From Steroidobacteraceae bacterium (GTDB lineage: Bacteria > Pseudomonadota > Gammaproteobacteria > Steroidobacterales > Steroidobacteraceae), in NCBI GenBank assembly GCA_027531255.1, contig JAPZRU010000007.1:186001-250000 (forward strand): DNA of 64,000 nucleotides, given 5' to 3'. A program made the position numbers and the translations under genes. Each line of letters begins with the position of its first letter. The first letter of the stretch is position 1. Under the pieces are notes generated by a model that had not been told where the DNA came from, did no database searches, and saw only the letters and a list, made by a program, of their open reading frames with translations. Positions 53,868 to 61,244 of this stretch are shown in pieces.

Positions 53868-54365
53868 TCCGCGCGCCATGCCGTCGTGGGCACCGTCCCG
53901 GGCGTCGCCGATCACGCGGGCCGGCACGCCGGCCACGACGGCGTGATCGGGGACGTCGCGCGTCACCACCGCTCCCGCGCCGACGAGCGCGCCGACGCCG
54001 ATGGTCACCCCGGCCACGATCGTCGCATTGGAGCCGATCGACGCCGTCCGCCGGACGAGCGTCGGCTCCACGGACCAGTCGGACTCGCCCTGCGGCGAGC
54101 CGTCGTCGTTCGTGGCGCGCGGCCGGCGATCGTTGGTGAACATCACGCCGTGCCCGACGAATACCTCGTCCTCGATCGTCACGCCCTCGCAGACGAATGT
54201 ATGCGAGGAGATCTTGCAGCGCGCGCCGATCGTGGCGTTCTTCTGGATCTCGACGAACGCGCCTATGCGCGTGTCGTCGCCGATCCGGCAACCGTAGAGG
54301 TTGACCAGCGACGGGTGGTGGATCCTCACGTCGCGTCCCAGCGCGACGGTGTCGGCGATCGGCAT
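53667..54365 (-). CDS. Hexapeptide-repeat (left-handed beta-helix) acyltransferase
   Basis: 232 residues from ATG 54365, preceded by GGAGG. Residues about 5-155 form hexapeptide repeats (IHHPSLVNLYGCRIGDDTRIGAFVEIQKNATIGARCKISSHTFVCEGVTIEDEVFVGHGVMFTND), of the WbbJ/WlbB-type sugar N- or O-acetyltransferase kind. The helix ends at VVAGVPARVIGDA. The remaining 70 residues are charged and do not fold like the family; they run antisense across the 3' end of the chain-length gene for 201 bases, probably because the original stop was lost. It probably acetylates an amino sugar of the repeat unit. Confidence 0.85.
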   Translation of the reverse strand: MPIADTVALGRDVRIHHPSLVNLYGCRIGDDTRIGAFVEIQKNATIGARCKISSHTFVCEGVTIEDEVFVGHGVMFTNDRRPRATNDDGSPQGESDWSVEPTLVRRTASIGSNATIVAGVTIGVGALVGAGAVVTRDVPDHAVVAGVPARVIGDARDGAHDGMARGSGERRSGHDAQHARQGEHQRDRGAGDEATPPACGRELRVEADHRDLAEERQPRRVGDITRAAEHRP

Positions 54366-55609
54366 CGTGACGCCTCCTGTTCCGTGGAGTCCGCGCTCGG
54401 GCGCGCGGCCGCGCCGCAGGGCGCACCGGTGGACTTTGCACGGTCCGTGCCGTGCGACGAGTCGGCTCCGGGGGACGGAGCGCGGAAATGCAGCGCGGGG
54501 CCGCGCCCAGCCGCGCCGAGTTCGCGGACCACGCGCTCGGCCAGCGCGAGCGCGGCCGTGAGGCCCGGCGACTCGATCCCGAACAGGTGCACGAGACCGG
54601 CGACGCCGTGCGCCGCGGGTCCGTCGATGCGGAAGTCCGCCGGGGGCAGGCCCGGCGCCTGCAGTTTCGCGCGGATGCCGACGAAATCGGGCACCAGGCG
54701 CTCCGGATCGATGCGCGGGTAGTAGCGGGCGATCGCCGCCGCGAACTCGGCGCGGCGGTCGCGGCCGAACTCGTAATCGCGGCGCGGGCTCCACTCGACG
54801 TCGGGCCCGAAGCGGACGCGGCCCGCGAGGTCGAGCGTCACGTGCGTGCCGAGGCCCGCGGATTCCGCCACCGGGTAGACGAGTCTCGCGAACGGGGCGC
54901 GTCCGCGCAGCGCATAGTAGTGTCCGCGCGCATGGTGGACCGCGGGGAAGTCGACGTCGGCATCGACCTCGATGCGGCGCGCGACGTCGATGGCGTCCAG
55001 GCCCGCCGAGTTCACGAACTCGCGGCAGTCGAGCTGCGTCGCCTCTGCGTCGTCGAGTGCGACGCGAAACCCGCTGCCGGTGCGCTCCGCGCGCGCGAAG
55101 CCGGTGCGTAGGACGACCTGGCCGCCGGCCGACTCGAGGTCGCCCTGCAATGCCAGCATCAGTTCGTGTACGTCGACGATCCCGGTCGTCGTGGAGTGGA
55201 GCGCGCCCACGCATCGCAACTCGGGTTCGAGGCGCGCGACCTGCGGGGGATCGAGCCAGTCGACGCGCCCGGCCCCGTTCGCCGCCGCGGTCGCCGCGTA
55301 GCGCTCGAGCGCGCCGATTTCCCCGGGCGTCGTCGCTACCACCAGTTTCCCGCAGCGACGGTGCGCGATGCCGCGCTCCCGGCAGTACTCGTACAGCAGC
55401 GCCTTGCCGCGCACGCAGGACTCGGCCTTCAGCGAGCCGGGGGTGTAGTAGAGGCCGGCGTGGATCACGCCCGAGTTCCGGCTGCTGGTCTCGCAGCCGA
55501 TGCCGGCATGGCGCTCGAGCACGACGACCTCGCGCCCGGCCGCCGCGAGCGCGCGCGCGATCGCGAGGCCGACCACTCCTGCGCCGACGACGACGGTGTC
55601 CGTGTCCAT
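54326..55609 (-). CDS. LhgO-like FAD-dependent oxidoreductase
   Basis: 427 residues. The N-terminal Rossmann motif VVVGAGVVGLAIARALA ends in VVLERHAGIGCETSSRNSGVIHAGLYY, the signature of L-2-hydroxyglutarate dehydrogenase/oxidase proteins. The C-terminal GPDVEW, VPDFVGIRAKL and GIESPGLTAALALAERV match DAO/LhgO. The last 45 residues are low complexity and overlap the acyltransferase start by 40 bases. The same fold oxidises various 2-hydroxy acids and amines. In this locus a role on a sugar acid or amino sugar is possible, but the family's known substrate is L-2-hydroxyglutarate. Confidence 0.82.
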   Translation of the reverse strand: MDTDTVVVGAGVVGLAIARALAAAGREVVVLERHAGIGCETSSRNSGVIHAGLYYTPGSLKAESCVRGKALLYEYCRERGIAHRRCGKLVVATTPGEIGALERYAATAAANGAGRVDWLDPPQVARLEPELRCVGALHSTTTGIVDVHELMLALQGDLESAGGQVVLRTGFARAERTGSGFRVALDDAEATQLDCREFVNSAGLDAIDVARRIEVDADVDFPAVHHARGHYYALRGRAPFARLVYPVAESAGLGTHVTLDLAGRVRFGPDVEWSPRRDYEFGRDRRAEFAAAIARYYPRIDPERLVPDFVGIRAKLQAPGLPPADFRIDGPAAHGVAGLVHLFGIESPGLTAALALAERVVRELGAAGRGPALHFRAPSPGADSSHGTDRAKSTGAPCGAAARPSADSTEQEASRCRSPTPSRWDAT

Positions 55610-55618
55610 GCGAGGACT

Positions 55619-57022
55619 CTAGCGGCCGCCGCGCGCGCGGGGCGCGGCGACCGGCCGGCGCTGCGGGTACACCGGCGGCCGCTCGTAAGGGCCTGCATGC
55701 ACGCTGCCGCGCTGCGTCGCCGCCGCATGGCGGCCAGCGCGCTCGACCGCGACGAGGAAGAACAGCGTCCACACGAGGTGCGTGCCCTTGAAGGCCGCCT
55801 CGGTGTAGTTGAAGGCCAGGATCGCGAACAGGCACGCGATCCTGAAGTCGGCCAGTCCGAACTCCGGAGTCAACTGTGCACGGATGCGGCGGAAGGTATC
55901 GGCGATCACGACGGCCAGCAGGGCGATGCCGACGAAGCCGAGATTCAGCCACGTCTCGAGGTACCCGTTGTGCGCCTGGTTCGGGTGCCACCACCAGTGG
56001 TCCCAGAGCGTCTTCAGTCGGTCGCCGAGCCAGAAGCCCTCGAAGCCCGCGCCGAACAGCAGGTTGGGCTGCAGGGCGATCACGTCCGCCCACAGCGCCG
56101 TGCGGTCGGTCAGGGTCGGGTCGCGGCCGAGCGCCGCGATGACGCGCGCGTACGGATCGAAGAGCAACTCCGCGATGCCGGCGAGGACGACCGCAGCGAC
56201 GACCCACGTGCCCAGCTTCGCCTTGTCCACCAGCCCGAATCTGAGCGCCAGCAGCGTGCCCGCGCCGATCGCCAGCGTCGCGAGCGAGGTGGCGCTGCGG
56301 GCGGAGTAGAGCAGCCAGCCGGCCAGCGCCAGGAACAGCAGGCTGAGCGCGATCTCGCGCCGCCGCTCCTGCCGCGCAGCGGCACCGGCGGCCAGCGCGT
56401 TCCACACGAAGAACAGCCCGGACACCATGCACAGGTAGCCGAGATCGTTCTTGGTCAGCCCGACGCCGTGGTTCGTCGGCTCGCCGGTCCAGGCGTTGTA
56501 GCCACGGCCGTACTCTGGCAGGTACTTGATCAGCAGTACCGACGCCGGCAGCAGCACGTACGCGCAGCGCTTCAGCACGATTCGCACGGCTTCCACGGGC
56601 CGTGGGTCGGTGAGCACGACCAGCGCCATCACCGGGTGCCCGAGCGCCTTGATCCAGCGCTTGAACGACGTGAACGGATACTCCGACCAGAGTACCGACG
56701 CGAGTCCGTAGAGCGCGAATACCGCCAGCCACCGGTTCGCCCGCCACAGCGCCGCCCAGTCGGGCCGTCGGCGCACGAGCACGACGATGCCGAGGACGAT
56801 CAGCAGCCCGAAGCAGGCGGCGTCGACCGGGCTGCCGTCGCTGCCGGCGGCGTCCCCGCCGCCGCCGAGGCCCAGCCACTGCGAGACGAAGCGCGACCCG
56901 ACGACCAGCAGCCAGAGCACGGGAATCCACAGGGCCGGGCTCGACTCGCGCAGCCGCGTGTCGCCGGCGAGCAGGGCGACGACGACGACGAGCGTGATCA
57001 GCATGGCGACGACAGTTGGCAT
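55619..57022 (-). CDS. O-antigen ligase/polymerase family membrane protein
   Basis: 467 residues. About ten to twelve transmembrane segments, with the large periplasmic loop (LFGAGFEGFWLGDRLKTLWDHWWWHPNQAHNGYLETWLNLGFVG) typical of the Wzy_C/WaaL/ExoQ family; the H-N-x-Y-L-E motif is the family hallmark. It would either polymerise repeat units or ligate polymer to an acceptor. Its N-terminal half differs from the XrtA-specific ligase, so I call it a general ExoQ-like polymerase/ligase. The C-terminal 40 residues are polar. Confidence 0.85.
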   Translation of the reverse strand: MPTVVAMLITLVVVVALLAGDTRLRESSPALWIPVLWLLVVGSRFVSQWLGLGGGGDAAGSDGSPVDAACFGLLIVLGIVVLVRRRPDWAALWRANRWLAVFALYGLASVLWSEYPFTSFKRWIKALGHPVMALVVLTDPRPVEAVRIVLKRCAYVLLPASVLLIKYLPEYGRGYNAWTGEPTNHGVGLTKNDLGYLCMVSGLFFVWNALAAGAAARQERRREIALSLLFLALAGWLLYSARSATSLATLAIGAGTLLALRFGLVDKAKLGTWVVAAVVLAGIAELLFDPYARVIAALGRDPTLTDRTALWADVIALQPNLLFGAGFEGFWLGDRLKTLWDHWWWHPNQAHNGYLETWLNLGFVGIALLAVVIADTFRRIRAQLTPEFGLADFRIACLFAILAFNYTEAAFKGTHLVWTLFFLVAVERAGRHAAATQRGSVHAGPYERPPVYPQRRPVAAPRARGGR

Positions 57023-57036
57023 CGGGTGGGCTCGTC

Positions 57037-58284
57037 CTAGCGCTCCGCGAGCACGTTCGCGTATGCGCCGGCCGTCAGCCGCGCGCCCGTGCTCCAGCCG
57101 TTCCGTTCGCGCGCAAGGGCCGCGATCCCCGCGCGACTCGCCGCACCCTCCCGGTAGAGAGGCCCCTCGAAGAAGGTTCTCAGCGCTCGCGCCAGATCCG
57201 CCGGATCGCGCGGGCGGCAGACGTGGCCGGTCGCACCTTCGACGACCTCGGCGGCGAGAGCGCCGACGTCGGTGACGATCACCGGTAGTCCGAATCCATA
57301 GGCCAGGAACAGCACGCCGCTCTGGAAGATCTCCGTGTACGGCAGCACGAGCACGTCCGCGGCCTCGAACCAGGCTTCGACGTCGGTGTCGGGCACGTGG
57401 CCGAGCGACACCCGCACGCGCGACCGCAAGGCCGCCCGGCCGAGAACGGGCTGCAAAGCGGACCAGTAGGCGTCGCAGCCCTCCTTGACCCGGCCGGCGA
57501 CGAGCAGCAGCAGGTCGTCGAGTTCGGGCGCGAGCCGTTCGACCGCTCCCAGGAGGTATTCGAGGCCCTTGTAGGGCGCGATCTGCCCGAAGAACAGCAC
57601 GGTCCGATGCGCCGGGTCGATGCCGAGCCGCCGGCGCGCCGCGTCGCGGCCGAGACCGGTGCGCGGCACGGCGTCGTTCACGCCGAACGGAATCACGCCG
57701 ACGCGACCCGCCGGCACGCCGAACTCCTCGATCAGTTCCCGCTTCATCGGCTCCGTGTGCACGAACACGTGATCGCACAGCCGGTACTGGCACCGCAGCG
57801 TCAGCCGGTTCAGCGGGCCGTCGCATCCGTCGCGTCGGGCGCGGTTGACGTTGTGCGCGGTCAGCAGCACGCGGCGCCCGAGCATCCGGTACCACGCCAT
57901 CAGCAGCGTGCGGTCGAACCACTCGACCTTGTTGTTCCACAGCACGTGGAACAGCCGGGGCTCGGCCCGGACCGCGTAGGCGAGCAGCCGTACGTAGTAG
58001 CGTGCCAGGCGCCAGACCTTCGCGGACCACTGGGCCGACGGGTCCTGATCGCCGCGCAGGTTCAGGAAACGGATTCGCGGGTCGCTGCGGACCTCGGGAC
58101 GGTCGAGATCGTCGCTGCCGACGAAGTCCACGTGCACGCCGATGGCGGCGAGCGCGCATGCGAGCCCGCACGCGTAGTGCGGATCGTTGCCCGCCGTCAG
58201 CAGCGCGACGCGGAGTACGCGGTCGGTTGCCGTCGCCGCCGTGCGATGCTTCCAGGGCGCCGCATCGGTGGGCTGCAGGCTCAT
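57037..58284 (-). CDS. Glycosyltransferase family 4
   Basis: 415 residues. N-terminal half with LLTAGNDPHYACGLACALAAIGVHVDFVG and HVLWNNKVEWFDRTLLMAWYRMLGRRVLLTAHNVN. Donor-binding half with LFFGQIAPYKGLEYLLGAVERL, SLGHVPDTDVEAWFEAADVLVLPYTEIFQSGVLFLAYGFGLPVIVTDVG (the family E-x7-E region in variant form). The start at ATG 58284 overlaps the upstream amidotransferase stop by 4 bases (ATGA). It would add a sugar to the repeat unit. Confidence 0.88.
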   Translation of the reverse strand: MSLQPTDAAPWKHRTAATATDRVLRVALLTAGNDPHYACGLACALAAIGVHVDFVGSDDLDRPEVRSDPRIRFLNLRGDQDPSAQWSAKVWRLARYYVRLLAYAVRAEPRLFHVLWNNKVEWFDRTLLMAWYRMLGRRVLLTAHNVNRARRDGCDGPLNRLTLRCQYRLCDHVFVHTEPMKRELIEEFGVPAGRVGVIPFGVNDAVPRTGLGRDAARRRLGIDPAHRTVLFFGQIAPYKGLEYLLGAVERLAPELDDLLLLVAGRVKEGCDAYWSALQPVLGRAALRSRVRVSLGHVPDTDVEAWFEAADVLVLPYTEIFQSGVLFLAYGFGLPVIVTDVGALAAEVVEGATGHVCRPRDPADLARALRTFFEGPLYREGAASRAGIAALARERNGWSTGARLTAGAYANVLAER

Positions 58285-60110
58285 GCGCACTCCGCGTCGC
58301 ACGCCCGGACCGGCGGTGCGAGCAGCAGCCTGTCGATCGCTTCCAGCGTGAGAACGACGTGGAGTGCGTGCACGCCGTCGCACTCGCCGCGCCGATGCGC
58401 CGCGGCGACCGCGGCGGGTGCGTCCCCACGCCAGAACCCGAGCCGCCGCACGCGCGGATCGTTCGCGACGGCCTCCACGTGGCCGGCGAGCTCGACCTGG
58501 AACCAGCGCCGGTACGAAAGAAACCTGTGCCGTCCGAGCAGGGACGTGCGGCGGAGCAGCGGCAGCAACGGGGCGATCGCGCGCAGGCGGCGCGGCAACT
58601 CGTCGCTGTCGACGTAGTCGAGCTTCGCCGTCAGGACCGCCGCTCCACGCCGCAGTCGCGCACGCAGCGCGCCGTCGCCGGCGCGAAGCCCGCCGTCGGT
58701 CGGGATCGCCGCGAGCGCGGGAGCGAGCGCCCGCACGACCTGGAGCGACGGCCCGGCGCTGAGCCGCGACTCCGGCGGCGCGCGGTACGCGAGGCGTACC
58801 AGTTCGTCGTCGAGGTACGGCGTGCGGCACGTCAGTTGCGATCGCGCGGCCGCCAGCGTGCCGTAGAGGTGCCAGGGGATCTCGCGGAAGGCGGCCGCGG
58901 TGACCGGATGTACGCGCCGTTCCTCGGGCGTCGCCTCCGCCAGCCGCGCCTCGAAGTCCGGCGCGACGAAACCCGCGGGCAGCGATCTCGGCTTCAGCGT
59001 CGACACGCCGCGCAGCACCTCGCTGCCGTAGTTGCCGGTCAGTCGGACCGGTGCCAGTTCGCGCGCGAGGCGACTGAGAGGCAGTTCGTGCGCGCCGGTC
59101 GCTCCCGCGCAGCCGTCGCTGATCTCGACGGCAGTGTCGACGTGCTCGCCGTACCGAGCTAGGAAGTCGGGCGCGAGCCGCAGCGTGTGGTGCTCGAGCC
59201 CGCACTCGGCCGCGACGCGACGGCCGATGCGAACGTCGAGGGTTTCGCCGACGGCGCCCGCGTAGGTGTAGCAGACCGGCCGGCGAGTGCCGGTACGCAG
59301 GCACGCCATGATCATCCGCGTGTCCAGTCCACCGGTGATCGAGATGCCGACCGCCCCGCCTTCCGCGCCGGCCTGTAGCGGCGCGCGGCGGCGCAGCGTC
59401 TCCGCAAGGTCCTCCGCGAAAGCCTTCGGCGTCGCGACCGGCAACGTCTCCCAGTCCTCCGGCCGAAACCAGCGCGTGCGTGCGAGGCGCCCGGACGCCT
59501 CGACGACCCACGCGGAACCGCCGGGCAGGAGGCGAACGTCGCGGAAGAGCGTCCGGCCGTCGCGGGTGCTGCCGTAGCGCAGGAACTGCGCGACCCCGAA
59601 CTCGTCGAACGCGCGCAGTGCGGGCAGGACCCGCAGCAGCGCCTTGGCTTCGCTGGCGAACCACACGAGCCCGTCGCGCTCGTGCACGTACAGACGTTCG
59701 CTGCCGTAGCGGTCGTTGAACAGCACCGCACGCCCGCGCACCGGGTCGACCACGAGGCCGCAGTGGAGCCCGTTGAGCCCGTCCACGAACCCCGGACCGC
59801 GCGCCCGATAGCGTGCGAGCACCGCTGCGGGGTCGGTCGTGCCGCCGTCTGCCGTGGGCTTCGCTTCGCCGTCCGGCCGACACTCGCCCGCGAACAGCAG
59901 CCGCGCGCCGTCCGGCTCGCGGTGCAGGCAGGCGCGTTCGGCGAACGAGCCGCGGTGCGCCGTCCAGGCCGCGTGGACCCCGAGCGTGGGTGCGTGGAGC
60001 AGGCCCGACGCATGGAAGGGTTCGCGATGCAGCGCGCCCAGCATCGCGACCAGCGCGGTGCCGAGTACGGCGGGATCGCCGTGACCGAGAACTCCTGCGA
60101 GGCCCGGCAC
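58281..60110 (-). CDS. AsnB-like amidotransferase with degenerate glutaminase active site
   Basis: 609 residues from GTG 60110, supported by a GGAGG site eight bases upstream. The start reads Met-Pro-Gly-Leu-Ala-Gly, so the class II glutaminase nucleophile Cys2 is replaced by Pro. FNDRYGSERLYVHE and FASEAKALLRVLP show that the domain is otherwise recognisable. The synthetase half has ISITGGLDTRMIMA (about 257-270), a variant of SGGxDS. It therefore probably uses free ammonia or another acceptor amine, or is a non-amidating ATP-dependent ligase. It is the second such protein in the locus and overlaps the downstream GT4 gene by 4 bases. Confidence 0.8.
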   Translation of the reverse strand: MPGLAGVLGHGDPAVLGTALVAMLGALHREPFHASGLLHAPTLGVHAAWTAHRGSFAERACLHREPDGARLLFAGECRPDGEAKPTADGGTTDPAAVLARYRARGPGFVDGLNGLHCGLVVDPVRGRAVLFNDRYGSERLYVHERDGLVWFASEAKALLRVLPALRAFDEFGVAQFLRYGSTRDGRTLFRDVRLLPGGSAWVVEASGRLARTRWFRPEDWETLPVATPKAFAEDLAETLRRRAPLQAGAEGGAVGISITGGLDTRMIMACLRTGTRRPVCYTYAGAVGETLDVRIGRRVAAECGLEHHTLRLAPDFLARYGEHVDTAVEISDGCAGATGAHELPLSRLARELAPVRLTGNYGSEVLRGVSTLKPRSLPAGFVAPDFEARLAEATPEERRVHPVTAAAFREIPWHLYGTLAAARSQLTCRTPYLDDELVRLAYRAPPESRLSAGPSLQVVRALAPALAAIPTDGGLRAGDGALRARLRRGAAVLTAKLDYVDSDELPRRLRAIAPLLPLLRRTSLLGRHRFLSYRRWFQVELAGHVEAVANDPRVRRLGFWRGDAPAAVAAAHRRGECDGVHALHVVLTLEAIDRLLLAPPVRACDAECA

Positions 60111-60134
60111 GGCGTCAGCCTCCGCGGGCCGTGC

Positions 60135-60899
60135 TCAGGCGTGGCACAGCGGCACCACGTCGACGTGCCGCTCGCCGGGCATCGGCACCCGCAGTGGGCA
60201 CTCGGGCGTCGGCCAGCGCGTCCGATCTTCGTAGACGTACGGCTGGCATGCCTCCGGCAGGCGGTCGGAGCCGATGCGTTCGACGCGCGTGAAATGCCGC
60301 TCGTAGCGGTCGAAGTAGTCGAGGCCCGGCGCGCGGACGTGACCGAACTCGGCGGGATTGGGGGCGTGATACTCGACGGTCCGCACGCCGACGACGGGCA
60401 CCGGCAGGATCGCGACGCCGCCGGGCCGCAGGATGCGCCGCACCTCCGCGAGCGCGCGATCGTCGTCGGGCACGTGCTCGAGTACGTGCGAGGCGAAGAC
60501 GAGATCCCAGCTCGCGTCGTCGAACGGCAGCTTCTGCAGGTCGACGTGGTGGTCGACGCCGGGCGCATCGAGATCCGCGGTCTCATAGCGACCGAAGCGA
60601 GGCGGCAGCCGCGTCTCGAAGAACGGCTCGGGCGCAAAGTGCAGCATCGCGGCCGAGCGGGTGTCGAGTTGCGCGAACAGCCGCTCGAACACGAGCCACT
60701 GCGCGCGGTGCCGCTCGAGCGCGCCGCAGCGCGGGCATTTGGCGTGCCGTCGCCGACCGGTTGGCGCGTCCACGTCGCGGAACGGCCCCGAGTACCGGCA
60801 GACGGGACAGGTGAAGGTCGCCTTGTCGCGGTTGGCGAGCCGGAAGACCGGCAGCCTCAGCGCGTCGACCGCGCGTCGCACACGTTGCCTGTAGGTCAC
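60135..60899 (-). CDS. SAM-dependent methyltransferase with N-terminal zinc-ribbon
   Basis: 254 residues from GTG 60899, supported by GGGAG about eight bases upstream. Two CxxC pairs (FTCPVCRYSGPF and CPRCGALERHR) form a zinc-ribbon at about residues 31-60. The methyltransferase domain shows MLHFAPEPFFE, YETADLDAPGVDHHVDLQKLPFDDASWDLVFASHVLEHVPDDDRAL and LRPGGVAILPVPV. This ribbon-plus-Methyltransf_11 type is common in polysaccharide clusters and probably methylates a sugar or sugar-linked group. Confidence 0.85.
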   Translation of the reverse strand: MTYRQRVRRAVDALRLPVFRLANRDKATFTCPVCRYSGPFRDVDAPTGRRRHAKCPRCGALERHRAQWLVFERLFAQLDTRSAAMLHFAPEPFFETRLPPRFGRYETADLDAPGVDHHVDLQKLPFDDASWDLVFASHVLEHVPDDDRALAEVRRILRPGGVAILPVPVVGVRTVEYHAPNPAEFGHVRAPGLDYFDRYERHFTRVERIGSDRLPEACQPYVYEDRTRWPTPECPLRVPMPGERHVDVVPLCHA

Positions 60900-61244
60900 G
60901 TCGTTGCTCCCTGCGGTGGACGCCGCACTCGACGTGCGGCGTCGCGTGGTCGAACATCCCTTCGACCCCGCCGCGAAGCGTGCCCGCGGCGCGATCCGAG
61001 TCTCTGCCATCCGGTGCGCGAGTTCAAACGTGGCGCGGGCGGCGCGCGCTGCTCCGACGCCGGCCTCGCGTCGCGAACACTACGAACTCTTAATGTCGCC
61101 GATCGCATACGTTCGCGCGCTGGACCCTCGAGCGCCCCTGCTGTGTGATTCCCGCGCGTCGTCGATCCCGTTCGACGCGGACGCTGGCCACGCGATCCGC
61201 GTGCGTGCCGCTCGATCACTACTACTACACACGGGGCATCGTTC
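60900..61244. other. 345-base divergent intergenic region
   Basis: It lies between the methyltransferase (reverse) and the beta-helix protein (forward) and must hold both promoters. It shows an AT-richer patch (CGAACTCTTAATGTCGCCG) near 61083-61100 and a CACTACTACTACACA run near 61217. No conserved promoter or regulator site could be assigned. Confidence 0.5.
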
